Source: Okeania sp034190295 (GTDB lineage Bacteria > Cyanobacteriota > Cyanobacteriia > Cyanobacteriales > Microcoleaceae). From it: a stretch of 64,000 bases of DNA. Below the pieces are notes generated by a model. It had not been told where the DNA came from. It saw only the letters and a list, made by a program, of their open reading frames with translations, and did not search any database. How positions within the stretch are numbered: the first letter of the stretch is position 1; each line of letters opens with the position of its first letter. Location: contig JAXHSW010000015.1 of the NCBI GenBank assembly GCA_034190295.1, positions 1 to 64,000 on the forward strand, written 5' to 3'. A program made the position numbers and the translations under genes. This document shows positions 1 through 9,591 of this stretch, piece by piece.

Positions 1-266
1 TTACTTCAATCTCCCAATCTCCCAATCTCCCAATCTCCCAATCTCCCAATCTCCCCATCCCCCCATCTCCCCATCTCCCCATCTCCCAACTATATAATAA
101 GTATTCAACCGGATTTGATATTACCTCTCCTTGAAAACGGATAGGATTGATTCAAAGGAAAAATTTTTTCTTTTTTCCCCTTAAAAGGGGAGGCTTTAAA
201 CCACAATTTATCGGTAACGCACCTTGCTGGGCTAACTGTTACCTGTTCCCTGTTCCCTATTCCCTG
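1..266. repeat. Simple repeat and family A repeat
   Basis: No gene is seen here. Bases 9-90 are a near-perfect short tandem repeat of CTCCCAAT/CTCCCCAT units. Bases 100-123 hold the recurring phrase AAGTATTCAACCGGATTTG, also found near 48080 and 60420. Bases 123-237 are a minus-strand copy of interspersed family A (ACCTCTCCTTGAAAACGG ... CCCCTTAAAAGGGG ... TCGGTAA). Confidence 0.8.
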
Positions 267-659
267 CTATAGTTTAAAAATTTTCGGGTATTTTGTATTA
301 TCAGAAGAGCGCACAAAATCACCAATATTTTCTGGACCAGACTCTTGTAAATTTTTCAATAATTCAGTACTTTCTGTCAGTAACTTATCAACATCAATCT
401 CAAAATAACTAGGGAAATAATAATTCAATTTCCTAATACCTTCCCCTAACAACATAACAGCACCACGCCAATTTTCATTACCCGCGTGATAAAGTCCAAC
501 TGCTATTTGTAAAACCCCTTGATAAAAAGTACGTTCTGGTTCTCCAGCTTCCATCCATAAAGCCTCCAGAGTATCATGGCATTTATAGAATTCTTGTTGA
601 TTAAACTCAGATATTCCCTGCCAAAACTCTTGAGGAATTTTTTCTTGTTCAGAAGTCAT
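267..659 (-). CDS. DUF309 domain protein
   Basis: A 130-residue helical protein of the DUF309 family, whose biochemical role is not established. Visible family marks are CHDTLEALW (residues 27-35), FYQGVLQIAVG (45-55) and HAGNENWRGA (58-67). An upstream in-frame ATG would add 19 residues that look like translated leader (Cys, Asn and Ile rich), so I start at the Met of MTSEQ. The stop lies directly beside repeat DNA. The next gene on the same strand (ftrC) is 302 bases upstream and separated by repeat-derived sequence, so shared transcription is possible but not shown. The family assignment is fairly secure from the CHDTLE-type motif; the function is unknown. Confidence 0.85.
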   Translation of the reverse strand: MTSEQEKIPQEFWQGISEFNQQEFYKCHDTLEALWMEAGEPERTFYQGVLQIAVGLYHAGNENWRGAVMLLGEGIRKLNYYFPSYFEIDVDKLLTESTELLKNLQESGPENIGDFVRSSDNTKYPKIFKL

Positions 660-961
660 TATTTTTATAGTAATTTCATTTGAGTTGCATAAAAAAACCC
701 GATCGCTTTTAGGCAACAGGCAACAGCTCCGAAAGGCAACAGGTAAGAAGGTTTGCCGGACTTTTTACTGTTAGTAAATAACCAACTCTTGTTTGACATC
801 TCATTTGAAAACGCTATAACTAAATTGAAGACGGAAGAAGGAAGAGAGACTGAACTAGAAAAAATTGTCCGGCAATGTTTGTTACCAGAACAGTGGGAGC
901 ATCTTGCTCCCGTGCCTGGTCTTACTTCCGTGAAACGGTATTATTCCTTCAAGTTTTCAAC
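660..961. other. Spacer with hairpin, no supported gene
   Basis: This holds no gene I can support. Bases 716-745 are short GGCAACAG repeats. Bases 895-911 form a perfect hairpin (GGGAGCA, loop TCT, TGCTCCC) about 50 bases past the ftrC stop. It could end ftrC transcription but lacks a T-run. An 81-codon plus-strand frame at 753-998 crosses the hairpin and is probably repeat-derived. Confidence 0.5.
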
Positions 962-1327
962 CTACATAGTTGCTCTAGTAGCTTCTAAAACTTCTTGAGT
1001 AATTGTTTGTTCTTCGCCAGCAAAATCATTATCCGGAGTTAAAAACAACATACAATGACATTCTTTACGTTCTCGCATCGGTACACAAGGACAATTCCAA
1101 TATGTAGCTTTTACTTCTGCTTCTTTATCTTCATAATGACGACATGGACATAAAGGAGCGCCCAATTCATCCTTATGTTTAGCCAACCCTTCAATTACCA
1201 CCGCCGTAACGGAAGGATCTACACAAAAATAAGTGTTTGTATTCTTAGCATACTTTTCAGAGAAACTTTTCATCGCTTTCAACGATTTTTCACTGGATAG
1301 CGTTTTGTTTTCTGTAGTTGGGTTCAT
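962..1327 (-). CDS. ftrC: Ferredoxin-thioredoxin reductase catalytic chain
   Basis: Catalytic (beta) subunit of ferredoxin:thioredoxin reductase, which passes photosynthetic electrons from ferredoxin to thioredoxin using a [4Fe-4S] cluster next to a redox-active disulphide. The whole cysteine pattern is present: C60-P-C62-R-H, C79-P-C81 and C90-H-C92. By analogy with the Synechocystis enzyme, C60, C79, C81 and C90 bind the cluster, C62 and C92 form the disulphide, and H91 is the conserved active-site histidine. At 121 residues the length is normal for the family. The variable subunit is not in this window. A 5' spacer rich in repeats lies upstream. The assignment is secure and supports a cyanobacterial origin. 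Confidence 0.97.
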   Translation of the reverse strand: MNPTTENKTLSSEKSLKAMKSFSEKYAKNTNTYFCVDPSVTAVVIEGLAKHKDELGAPLCPCRHYEDKEAEVKATYWNCPCVPMRERKECHCMLFLTPDNDFAGEEQTITQEVLEATRATM

Positions 1328-1959
1328 AATATACGTTTGTTATGCTGTTGATATTAGATAATTCTTTAAATTTTACAGCACAAAGCCATTTTCGGGGGAA
1401 AATATGGTAAAAAATTCTCAATCTTTCAAATTTTTTATCTACATACAATAAAAAGTTAAATTTGTCAAGACAAACAATTCATTGAAGAAGTCAAAAGTCA
1501 AAAGCTAGAAGTTAGAATTTATCAGGACTTACGCAACTTCACCTTAAAAACGCCATATGTAGGGGCGAATGGCATTCGCCCTCACTTTATTTAGTGTCCG
1601 CGCGTAAGTCCTGGTTATATTTTAGCGGCTTTAAACCTGAATTCTACAGTAATTTCAGCTTTTACAGCGTATTTCATATTTAGTACATCAGTCGCGGGTA
1701 AGATGCTACAGCGGGCAAGATGCTATTGCTATAGCGGGTAAGATGCTATTGCTATAGCGGGCAAGATGCTATTGCTATAGCGGGCAAGATGCTATTGCTA
1801 CAAACACTTTACCATTCTTATGCTTACCTCATTTACCTGAAATCTGCTGTAAGTATCACTCCTCCCCATCTCCCCATCTCCCCATCTCCCCCTCTCCCCA
1901 TCTCCCCATCTCCCCATCTCCCCATCTCCCCATCTCCCCATCTCCCCATCTCCCCATCT
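1328..1959. repeat. Repeat-filled spacer: MITE, 23-bp array, simple repeat
   Basis: Bases 1523-1613 are a MITE-like element with inverted ends CAGGACTTACGC / GCGTAAGTCCTG. Bases 1711-1802 are four tandem copies of a 23-bp unit beginning GCGGGCAAGATGCTATTGC, with a partial unit before them. Bases 1861-1957 are a TCTCCCCA simple repeat running up to the stop of the next gene. A proline/serine-rich open frame over the simple repeat is not a gene. Confidence 0.85.
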
Positions 1960-3114
1960 TCAAACTTGAGACTGAAGTTGAAACTCTAATGGCTGAGTAG
2001 AATTAATTTCTAAACCAGAAGAATGCGAAACCTTTCCTGCTTCTGTTCCTGAAGAAATAGACTCATCTAACCATAATAACCACCGACTTCCAGAAGGCAG
2101 AGAAGATAAACTAACTGGGTCTTGAGTCAACCAGAGCAAAGACTTATTTGGTGGCTTTCCTAACACAACCTCCTCCCCAAACTGAACTCCAGCCAAAGTT
2201 TGCAACACCACCCTATTCCCATGTACCAACCCAGTAGCAGCAGTCCAAAGTTGGACATTTTTCAGAGAGCGGTTAGCATAAAAATACAAAGAAGCTGCTG
2301 CTGTTACCGCTGCTTCAAAATTATCCGTTTGCCAATCAGCAGCACTATCAAGACAAATAATAACTTCCTCTCCTCCCTTAGATACCTCTAATTCTCGAAC
2401 TCGCAACTCTCCATAACGAGCGCTACTCCGCCAATGGATCAAACGACTAGAGTCCCCAAACCGATATGGTCGTAATGTCCGAGTTAAGCCTTCCGAAGCC
2501 ATCAGATAACGACTATCCTCGTTGAGTTGACGACTATTTTCTTGACCAAGTTCATCTATGATCGGACAATTACTCAGGGGTAAAACTGTAGGATACACAA
2601 TTGCAGTAGCTTTAGCATTCCGACTACGGCGACACCAAAATAGACCTAGAGGTGCTGCACTTCTCAGTTGAAGATGATGCCAAGGATATATTCCTCTTCT
2701 TTTGGTGGGTAAATGGTAAGTCCAATGGTAAACTTCTTTGCCAGCAATGACTTCTATTGCTTGTTGAGGTGATTTTCCTAGCGCCAAAGGAATTTCATCT
2801 TTGAGTTGTACTAATGCTATTGGTTGATTAGTAGAATTTTCAATTGTGAGGGCGATAGTTAAATAGTCGTTCACCGTTACAGGTTGAATTCGATGGCGAC
2901 GTACTTGTATTTGACGTAGCGATCGCCCAGGCAAAACAGCACCCATTCCTAATAATGCAAAACTCATCCCACTAATTACATATAGCCATCCTGCCATAGT
3001 ATTAGTGGCGGCACCAAAGAAGAATATTGATAACATTCCGAGTAACCCACCTGCATAGCTTGGTGTTACCCAGTGAGTTTCTAACCAGTCGGAAATTTTG
3101 TAGTTAATTTTCAT
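1960..3114 (-). CDS. DUF58 domain membrane protein
   Basis: A 384-residue DUF58 protein. Two membrane segments lie near the N-terminus (about residues 20-60, rich in Gly, Leu and Phe). The DUF58 core motif follows as YRFGDSSRLIHWRSSA, then a vWA-like stretch with VIICLDSAADW. DUF58 proteins usually accompany MoxR-type AAA+ ATPases and transglutaminase-like proteins in envelope or maturation modules, but no such partner is present here. I start at the Met of MKINYKIS; the upstream in-frame ATG would add 19 residues translated from a GGGAACA simple repeat. Function is known only at family level. Confidence 0.85.
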   Translation of the reverse strand: MKINYKISDWLETHWVTPSYAGGLLGMLSIFFFGAATNTMAGWLYVISGMSFALLGMGAVLPGRSLRQIQVRRHRIQPVTVNDYLTIALTIENSTNQPIALVQLKDEIPLALGKSPQQAIEVIAGKEVYHWTYHLPTKRRGIYPWHHLQLRSAAPLGLFWCRRSRNAKATAIVYPTVLPLSNCPIIDELGQENSRQLNEDSRYLMASEGLTRTLRPYRFGDSSRLIHWRSSARYGELRVRELEVSKGGEEVIICLDSAADWQTDNFEAAVTAAASLYFYANRSLKNVQLWTAATGLVHGNRVVLQTLAGVQFGEEVVLGKPPNKSLLWLTQDPVSLSSLPSGSRWLLWLDESISSGTEAGKVSHSSGLEINSTQPLEFQLQSQV

Positions 3115-3420
3115 CTTGTACACAGTAGGGAACAGGGAACAGGGAACAGGGAACAGGGAATAAATTTTCACGCCAAAGACACGAAAAATGATTTTTCAGT
3201 GACTTTTACAACTCTAGCTTATCAGGACTTACGCAAAACATCGTATGTAGGGGCGTTAGCGGAGCTTTGCGCCAGCAAATGGCATTCGCCCTCAGCAAAT
3301 GTCTATTGGCTTAACTATTTTATAATTATTCGGGTATGTAACAGTCGAAGGAAAGGTTAGGACATATCAAAAGCTTAAAACTCAGACAACGCCAGATTTT
3401 TCCTTCTTCCTTCTTCCTTC
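3115..3420. repeat. Spacer with truncated MITE
   Basis: Bases 3126-3160 are a GGGAACA simple repeat. From 3223 a MITE left end (CAGGACTTACGC) is followed by the TAGGGGCG...GGCATTCGCCCTC interior, but no matching right end is seen. Bases 3360-3395 match a recurring phrase (ATATCAAAAGCTTAAAACTC) also found near 23475 and inverted near 17610. Bases 3402-3420 are a CTTCCTT simple repeat. Confidence 0.7.
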
Positions 3421-5745
3421 TTACCAATCAAATCCTTTTTCATCATTTTCCACTGTATCAAATAGAGATAACTGTTTAATATCTTGATTGATAACATAAG
3501 TATTGGGTTGATTTTTTAATGTTATTTTTCCTTCTGTTTGAGCTATTTTTAACCAGTCTTGTAATTGACTAATATTTACATTTAATTTTGTGGCTAAATC
3601 TTTATCTATTTGTGGTTTTTCTAAGTTATCAATTATGATAGGCAGCACTGCTTCATAAATACTTAATTGCTTTGTTGAATTTTGATGCTTTTGAGATTGT
3701 TGAGTTTCGGCAGCAATTCTATAATTTACTGGTTTTTTTGTTTTGATTATTTTTCCTTCAGCACAAGCTTGATTTAACCAATGACGTAATTGACCAATTC
3801 GTATTTTCAATATTTCCATTAAATATTTTTCATTCCGTGGTTGTATTACTTTTTCGAGTATTATCGGCAGTACTTTTTCATAAATCTTTTGATTAGTTAT
3901 TTTGGTCAATGAATCATTTTCTGAGTTATTTAACCCAGATGCAGATTCTGAGTTTAAATCAGATTCTGGCTTTGATTCTGTGGTAGATATTTTTCGGGTA
4001 TTTTCTAATTTTTCTCGTTTTTTTGTGTCGGTCAATGAATCATTTTCTGAGTTATTTAACCCAGATGCAGATTCTGAGTTTAAATCAGATTCTTGTTTTG
4101 CCTCTGTGGTAGATATTTTTCGGGCATTTTCTAATTTTTCTCGTTTTTTTGTGTCGGTCAATGAATCATTTTCTGAGTTATTTAACCCAGATACAGATTC
4201 TGAGTTTAAATCAGATTCTGGCTTTGATTCTGTTGTAGATATTTGTCGGGCATTTTCTAATTTTTCTCGTTTTTTTGTGTCGGTCAATGAATCATTTTCT
4301 GAGTTATTTAACCCAGATACAGATTCTGAGTTTAAATCAGATTCTTGTTTTGCCTCTGTGGTAGATATTTGTCGGGTATTTTCTAATTTTTCTCGTTTTT
4401 TTGTGTCGGTCAATGAATCATTTTCTGAGTTATTTAACCCAGATACAGATTCTGAATTGAAATGAGATTCTGGCTTTGCTTCCGTTGTAGATATTTTTCG
4501 GGTATTTTCTAATTTTTCTCGTTTTTTTGTGTCGGTCAATGAATCATTTTCTGAGTTATTTAACCCAGATGCAGATTCTGAATTGAAATGAGATTCTTGT
4601 TTTGCCTCTGTGGTAGATATTTTTCGGGCATTTTCTAATTTTTCTCGTTTTTTTGTGTCGGTCAATGAATCATTTTCTGAATTATTTAACCCAGATGCAG
4701 ATTCTGAATTTAAATCAGATTTTGGCTTTGCCTCTGTGGTAGATATTTGTCGTTTTTTTGTGTCGGTCAATAAATTATTTTCTGGTTGATTTAATGGAGA
4801 TTTAGAAAATAATAAAAGCTGCTTTAAATTACTATTCCACGGCTCTAAAGGAAAAGACTTTGCTCCTTTATCCAAAAGTGCTTGATTTCCCTCTTTCACT
4901 GTTCCTTGTATTTTCACAAAAACAGGTATTTGCTGATATTTATTCAAAACTTCTGTAGCACCTGCCCAAGTTCCACCCTTACCTAAACTACTACTTACAA
5001 CTAAAGCATAATCAGATAAAGCATAAATATATTTATTCCGACCCATTGCATTACCAACATTAAATCCGGCATTAGGGTCATAAGTAGAAATTAAAGTTAA
5101 TTTACCATCCCTAATACTGTCACGATACTTTCCAGAAACAGACGCTTTATTTAAACTATCTGCCAAAACTCCAACTGCAGTACCACCAACTTCTAAAGTT
5201 CCTAACATTGCTTCTTGGTCTATCCCTTTTGCACCACCAGAAATAACATTAATTCCTTGAGATGCACAAAGTTTTCCCATTTTATTTGTATATTCAATTT
5301 CTTCTTCATTAATATCACGAGAACCCACAATTGCTAATCCGCCTCTTTCTAATAATTCCATATTACCCACACCATAAATAATTGCTGGTGCTAAATGTTG
5401 GAGATTTTGTTTCAATTTTTTAGGATAATTTTGGTCGCTTCTTGTGATAATCCATAAACCTTGATTTACCCATTTTTCTACAGTAATAGCTAACATTCCA
5501 CCTCTTTCTAGCAAAGCTATTAATCGCTCATAATTTAATTTTTTATCGTTAAATTTTGGCAGTATCTCTAATCCATTTTCAGTCAACAAATCTCCTGGGC
5601 GAAGTTTATTTTCGATTAAAAAATTGGCAAGTCGATTATACTCACTTAAAGTTAAAGGTTGTAGATGGATATTTCTCTTTTGACCAAAACTAGCACATAG
5701 TAATAAAATCACTTGTGCATCTGGAGATAAAACATGATTCAGCAT
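3421..5745 (-). CDS. DprA/Smf-like protein with 42-aa repeats
   Basis: A 774-residue divergent DprA/Smf-family protein. DprA binds single-stranded DNA and loads RecA during DNA uptake. The Rossmann-like core is residues 120-300, with IVGSRD (139-144), SGGAKGID (169-176), GKGGTWAGATE (255-265) and GNQALLDKGA (286-295), but the motifs differ from those of ordinary DprA. Seven tandem 42-residue hydrophilic repeats (about 345-640, cores SGLNNSENDSLTDTKKREKL) form a long linker. Two related winged-helix-like domains follow (YEKVLPIILEK; YEAVLPIIIDN). The C-terminus has QLSLF (758-762), which matches the consensus beta-clamp-binding motif. I start at MLNHVL; 15 extra upstream residues are possible. 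The RecQ-phosphoribosyltransferase gene lies 683 bases upstream on the same strand. Whether it serves transformation or defence is inference. Confidence 0.85.
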   Translation of the reverse strand: MLNHVLSPDAQVILLLCASFGQKRNIHLQPLTLSEYNRLANFLIENKLRPGDLLTENGLEILPKFNDKKLNYERLIALLERGGMLAITVEKWVNQGLWIITRSDQNYPKKLKQNLQHLAPAIIYGVGNMELLERGGLAIVGSRDINEEEIEYTNKMGKLCASQGINVISGGAKGIDQEAMLGTLEVGGTAVGVLADSLNKASVSGKYRDSIRDGKLTLISTYDPNAGFNVGNAMGRNKYIYALSDYALVVSSSLGKGGTWAGATEVLNKYQQIPVFVKIQGTVKEGNQALLDKGAKSFPLEPWNSNLKQLLLFSKSPLNQPENNLLTDTKKRQISTTEAKPKSDLNSESASGLNNSENDSLTDTKKREKLENARKISTTEAKQESHFNSESASGLNNSENDSLTDTKKREKLENTRKISTTEAKPESHFNSESVSGLNNSENDSLTDTKKREKLENTRQISTTEAKQESDLNSESVSGLNNSENDSLTDTKKREKLENARQISTTESKPESDLNSESVSGLNNSENDSLTDTKKREKLENARKISTTEAKQESDLNSESASGLNNSENDSLTDTKKREKLENTRKISTTESKPESDLNSESASGLNNSENDSLTKITNQKIYEKVLPIILEKVIQPRNEKYLMEILKIRIGQLRHWLNQACAEGKIIKTKKPVNYRIAAETQQSQKHQNSTKQLSIYEAVLPIIIDNLEKPQIDKDLATKLNVNISQLQDWLKIAQTEGKITLKNQPNTYVINQDIKQLSLFDTVENDEKGFDW
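3905..4786 (-). repeat. 126-bp in-frame tandem repeats, seven copies
   Basis: Seven units of exactly 126 bp (starting near 3905, 4031, 4157, 4283, 4409, 4535 and 4661), with a degenerate edge unit after 4787. All lie inside the DprA-like gene and keep its frame. Units differ at a few alternating positions (for example TTTTTCGG versus TTTGTCGG), which suggests repeated unequal exchange. The opposite strand is also open across the array, but that is a by-product of the repeat. Confidence 0.95.
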
Positions 5746-6428
<683 letters not shown>

Positions 6429-8522
6429 CTACAATTGATTCATGGCTAAAGCTAAAGGAAAAACCTGACCACTACCAGCATTTCGTAACAGTGCTGTAAC
6501 GATAGTAAAAGTCCATCGTGAATCTACAACATCATCTACTAAAAACACATTTCCACTAATTCCTTCCCAACTATCAATTTCAAATGCACCATCTAAATTA
6601 CGAGCTTGTTGATAACTATTACTCATATCTTTTTGTAGAGAAGTCTGACGAATTTTTTTAATACATGGAACAAAAGGCAAACCTAATTTATGAGCAAGAC
6701 GTTGAGCAAACTTAGAAACAAGCACCGGACGATTTAAAGACGGAATACAAGTCACCCAAGTCGGAAAAGGTTGAGGTTGCCAACGTAGAATCATCTCGTA
6801 TGTAGCTGTAACTAAACTATCGTTAAAATCCTCATCTTGATACTTTCCTTTCTTCACAACTTCACCCCAACCAGCATCATTCCAAAGACAGAGCGATCGC
6901 CCCTCTTTAGCAAGCAAATTTTTAGGGATTTTTAAGCCATTAAAATCATATATTGAGAAAGCTTTATTACTTTTCGGCCATTGTTTCCGAGGTTCAATAA
7001 TTTGTTCGCTACGTTGTAAGAATTGCACAGCTTTAGTAAAAAAATCTGACGAAACATTCTCTGAAAAAATAGGTTTTCCTAAGCAAATAGCACATTTACC
7101 ACAAGTATTTGGATTTGGATCGTCTAACTCTTTTCTGAGAAACTGCATTAAGCATTCTCGACTCTGCATATAATCTAACATTCGAGCTTGCTCTTGATAA
7201 CGTATTTCAATCAATTTTTCTATCTTTTCTCTGTCAGGTTGATAATTAATTGGAGTAGCATAATACTTTGAGTCGATTTTTTTCACTGGAGATGGAGTCT
7301 CAATAGATAGTAACTTCAACACTTTATTAATTTCCCCATTAGAAAGATTCAACTTTGCTTCTAACATCCCCAAAGAAAGACCATCATCTGCCTGATTTAA
7401 TGCAGCTAAAACTGATTGAGTATGAGCTTCAGTTGGAAAGGCAGTCCGAATAAAATAATCAGTAATTTCTTCATCTTCCTCACCACTTAAGAGAATACCA
7501 TAAGCCCTCTCTATTGCTCGGCCTGCACGCCCCACTTGTTGATAGTAATGTACCACAGAACCAGGACGTTGATAATGAATTACAAATCCTAAATCTGGTT
7601 TATCAAAACCCATTCCAAGTGCCACAGTTGCCACTAATGCTTTAACTTTATTATTCAGTAATTCCTCTTCTAATTCCTCTCGCTCTGCTGTATCTTTCTT
7701 ACTATGATAAGCAGCCACATTTATACCTTGATACTTCAACCAATTACTAACTATTTCCGCATCTCTAATAGTTAAAGTATAAATAATTCCACTGCCAGGA
7801 ATATTAGGTAAATATTCTGCTAACCATGCTAAACGAGAAGGGGCACTGGGTAAATAAATATTTTGTAATCTGAGACTATCTCTAGTTAATGAACCTCTAA
7901 ATATTTCCAGATTTGTACCTAATTGAACAGCAATATCATCCACCACTCTGTTATTAGCAGTAGCAGTAGTAGCAAGCACAGGAATATTTTTTGGTAAAGC
8001 TTGTAAAATTCTCACAATGCGTCGATAATCCGGACGAAAATCATGCCCCCAATCAGAAATACAGTGAGCTTCATCAACTACAAATAAACCAATATTTTTA
8101 GCGATAGGAATTAAGATATTTTCTCTAAAATCTTCATTAGCTAATCTTTCAGGAGAAATCAATAATATATCTACTTCTCCTGACCTCAAATCATTCTCTA
8201 CTTCCGCCCATTCTTGAGAATTGCTAGAATTAATTGTTTTAGCTCTAATTCCAATTCTTTCCGCAGCATAAATTTGATTTCTCATTAATGCTAAAAGCGG
8301 AGAAATTAATAAAGTAATACCCTTACCTTCATCTCGAAGTAAACGAGTAGCTAAAAAATAAACAAAACTTTTTCCCCACCCAGTACGTTGCACAACTAAA
8401 AGACGACTTTGATTTTCAGTAATAGCTTTAATCGCTTCCCATTGACCATCTCGAAATTCAGCAGTAGAATTATTCAGTGCTGTTTGTAGTAAAAATAGTG
8501 CCCTTTGTTGATTCATATCCAT
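6429..8522 (-). CDS. RecQ-family helicase fused to a phosphoribosyltransferase
   Basis: A 697-residue ATP-dependent 3'-5' DNA helicase with an unusual C-terminal domain. Helicase marks: QRTGWGKS Walker A (45-52), DEAH (150-153) in VVDEAHCISDWGHDFRPDYRR, TTATA (185-189) and QVGRAGR (329-335). A RecQ-type zinc site follows (C457, C474, C477, C480). Instead of an HRDC domain, residues 520-697 look like a ComF-type phosphoribosyltransferase with the PRPP-loop motif VFLVDDVVDSRWT (659-671). Canonical RecQ lacks this. The DprA-like gene is next on the same strand. ComF-type and DprA proteins both belong to DNA uptake, so the fusion plus neighbour suggests a joint role on incoming single-stranded DNA. 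That role is inference; the domain calls are firm. Confidence 0.9.
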   Translation of the reverse strand: MDMNQQRALFLLQTALNNSTAEFRDGQWEAIKAITENQSRLLVVQRTGWGKSFVYFLATRLLRDEGKGITLLISPLLALMRNQIYAAERIGIRAKTINSSNSQEWAEVENDLRSGEVDILLISPERLANEDFRENILIPIAKNIGLFVVDEAHCISDWGHDFRPDYRRIVRILQALPKNIPVLATTATANNRVVDDIAVQLGTNLEIFRGSLTRDSLRLQNIYLPSAPSRLAWLAEYLPNIPGSGIIYTLTIRDAEIVSNWLKYQGINVAAYHSKKDTAEREELEEELLNNKVKALVATVALGMGFDKPDLGFVIHYQRPGSVVHYYQQVGRAGRAIERAYGILLSGEEDEEITDYFIRTAFPTEAHTQSVLAALNQADDGLSLGMLEAKLNLSNGEINKVLKLLSIETPSPVKKIDSKYYATPINYQPDREKIEKLIEIRYQEQARMLDYMQSRECLMQFLRKELDDPNPNTCGKCAICLGKPIFSENVSSDFFTKAVQFLQRSEQIIEPRKQWPKSNKAFSIYDFNGLKIPKNLLAKEGRSLCLWNDAGWGEVVKKGKYQDEDFNDSLVTATYEMILRWQPQPFPTWVTCIPSLNRPVLVSKFAQRLAHKLGLPFVPCIKKIRQTSLQKDMSNSYQQARNLDGAFEIDSWEGISGNVFLVDDVVDSRWTFTIVTALLRNAGSGQVFPLALAMNQL

Positions 8523-8618
8523 TAATTTCTATCTTTAATCCCCTGAATTTTTTAGCAGATTTACCAAACTATTAAAAACCTTGCTAAAATATTTTCATCT
8601 TATTAATATAGCTATATT

Positions 8619-9119
8619 GTGATTGCAATCTATCCAGGCAGTTTTGACCCTATTACCCTAGGTCACATAGATATTATTAAACGGGGGTGTAAGCTGTTTG
8701 AAAAAGTTATTGTGGCCGTACTGCAAAACCCCAGTAAGACTCCTCTATTTGCCATTGAGAAACGTTTAAATCAAATTCGCTATTCCACAGAACATCTATC
8801 TAATGTGGAGGTAGCCAGTTTCGATGGTTTAGCGGTAAACTATGCAAAAATGCGACAGGCTAAAGTCCTGATTCGAGGTCTACGAGTTCTTTCAGATTTT
8901 GAAAAAGAACTTCAAATGGCCCATACAAATAAAACCTTATCATCTGAAATAGAGACAGTTTTTTTGGCTACCTCTAACGAATATAGCTTTTTAAGTAGTA
9001 GTGTAGTTAAGGAAATCGCCATTTTCGGTGGATCGGTAGATCATCTAGTTCCTCAGCACATTGCTATTGATATTTATAAATGTTACGACAAAATTCAGCC
9101 AATATTAAATCAGAAGTAA
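8619..9119 (+). CDS. coaD: Phosphopantetheine adenylyltransferase
   Basis: Transfers AMP from ATP to 4'-phosphopantetheine, the fourth step of coenzyme A synthesis. The nucleotidyltransferase motif is PGSFDPITLGH (residues 6-16, TxGH form), with the late loop SFLSSSVVKEIA that matches the family ISSSxVKE motif. Length (166 aa) is normal. It begins with GTG, fixed by the invariant IAIYPGSFDP start of the family. The last 40 bases overlap an ATG (9080) that opens a frame homologous to the start of the downstream coiled-coil protein. So the two genes once overlapped, and the current gap is secondary. The head-on neighbour is the RecQ gene, 96 bases away. Confidence 0.97.
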   Translation: MIAIYPGSFDPITLGHIDIIKRGCKLFEKVIVAVLQNPSKTPLFAIEKRLNQIRYSTEHLSNVEVASFDGLAVNYAKMRQAKVLIRGLRVLSDFEKELQMAHTNKTLSSEIETVFLATSNEYSFLSSSVVKEIAIFGGSVDHLVPQHIAIDIYKCYDKIQPILNQK

Positions 9120-9591
9120 GTGGACAAAATGTCGAGAAAACCTGCCATTCATTAATGGATAATTGATAATTGATAATGGATAATTGATAATTGATAATTA
9201 CCTCGGGTTTTAACCGTTACGGAATTGAATATAAGGAATATTGTCTTTTTCCTTAAAAGGGGATGCTTTAAACCAGAATAATTTAATTATTAATTATTAA
9301 TTATTAATTATTCGGTAACTCCCCTGGAGTCTATATCCAGCCAGAATTAAATCTACTCGAGGAAATTATTCTCGATCGCCCTAGTGCAGGATGGCGGAAA
9401 TAACTGACCAATTACAAAATCGCGGGAACAATTACAAATCAAAAATTATTGACTTTTGTACGGGTGAATGCCATTGTACGGGCGAATGCCATTGTACGGG
9501 CGAATGCCATTCTTCCGCGTAGCGACCTTAGAATTCCCTTTATTAGGACGAACTTTAATCAATAAAGAACAGTTACTAAATCATTTAGATA
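9080..9591 (+). pseudogene. Broken 5' duplicate of the coiled-coil gene
   Basis: A partial tandem copy of the first 200 or so bases of the gene at 9592. The frame from ATG 9080 reads MLRQNSANIKSEVSGQNVE, matching MLGQNSAKANIEPEVSGQNIE of the intact gene, then hits TGA at 9164 inside a family A repeat (about 9148-9316). Homology resumes at 9317-9387 (CCCCTGGAGTC...GAGGAAATTATTCTCGAT), is interrupted by a family B repeat (about 9388-9527), and ends at 9528-9590 (TAGAATTCCCTTTATTAGGACG). The copy runs directly into the ATG of the intact gene. A direct comparison of the two segments would settle this. Confidence 0.85.

Noticed and set aside
753..998. An 81-codon plus-strand frame between the DUF309 and ftrC genes
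   Set aside because: It crosses a GGGAGCA/TGCTCCC hairpin repeat and the 3' end of ftrC, has no recognisable family and starts in GGCAACAG repeat DNA.
1789..1989. Proline/serine-rich open frame
   Set aside because: It is a translation of a TCTCCCCA simple repeat.
3902..4465. A 187-codon plus-strand frame
   Set aside because: It is the antisense of the in-frame repeats of the DprA-like gene and stays open only because the repeat length is a multiple of three.
3421..5745. Ordinary DprA competence protein
   Set aside because: The motifs are divergent, the length is about twice normal, and the repeats, duplicated winged helices and clamp motif do not fit the standard protein.
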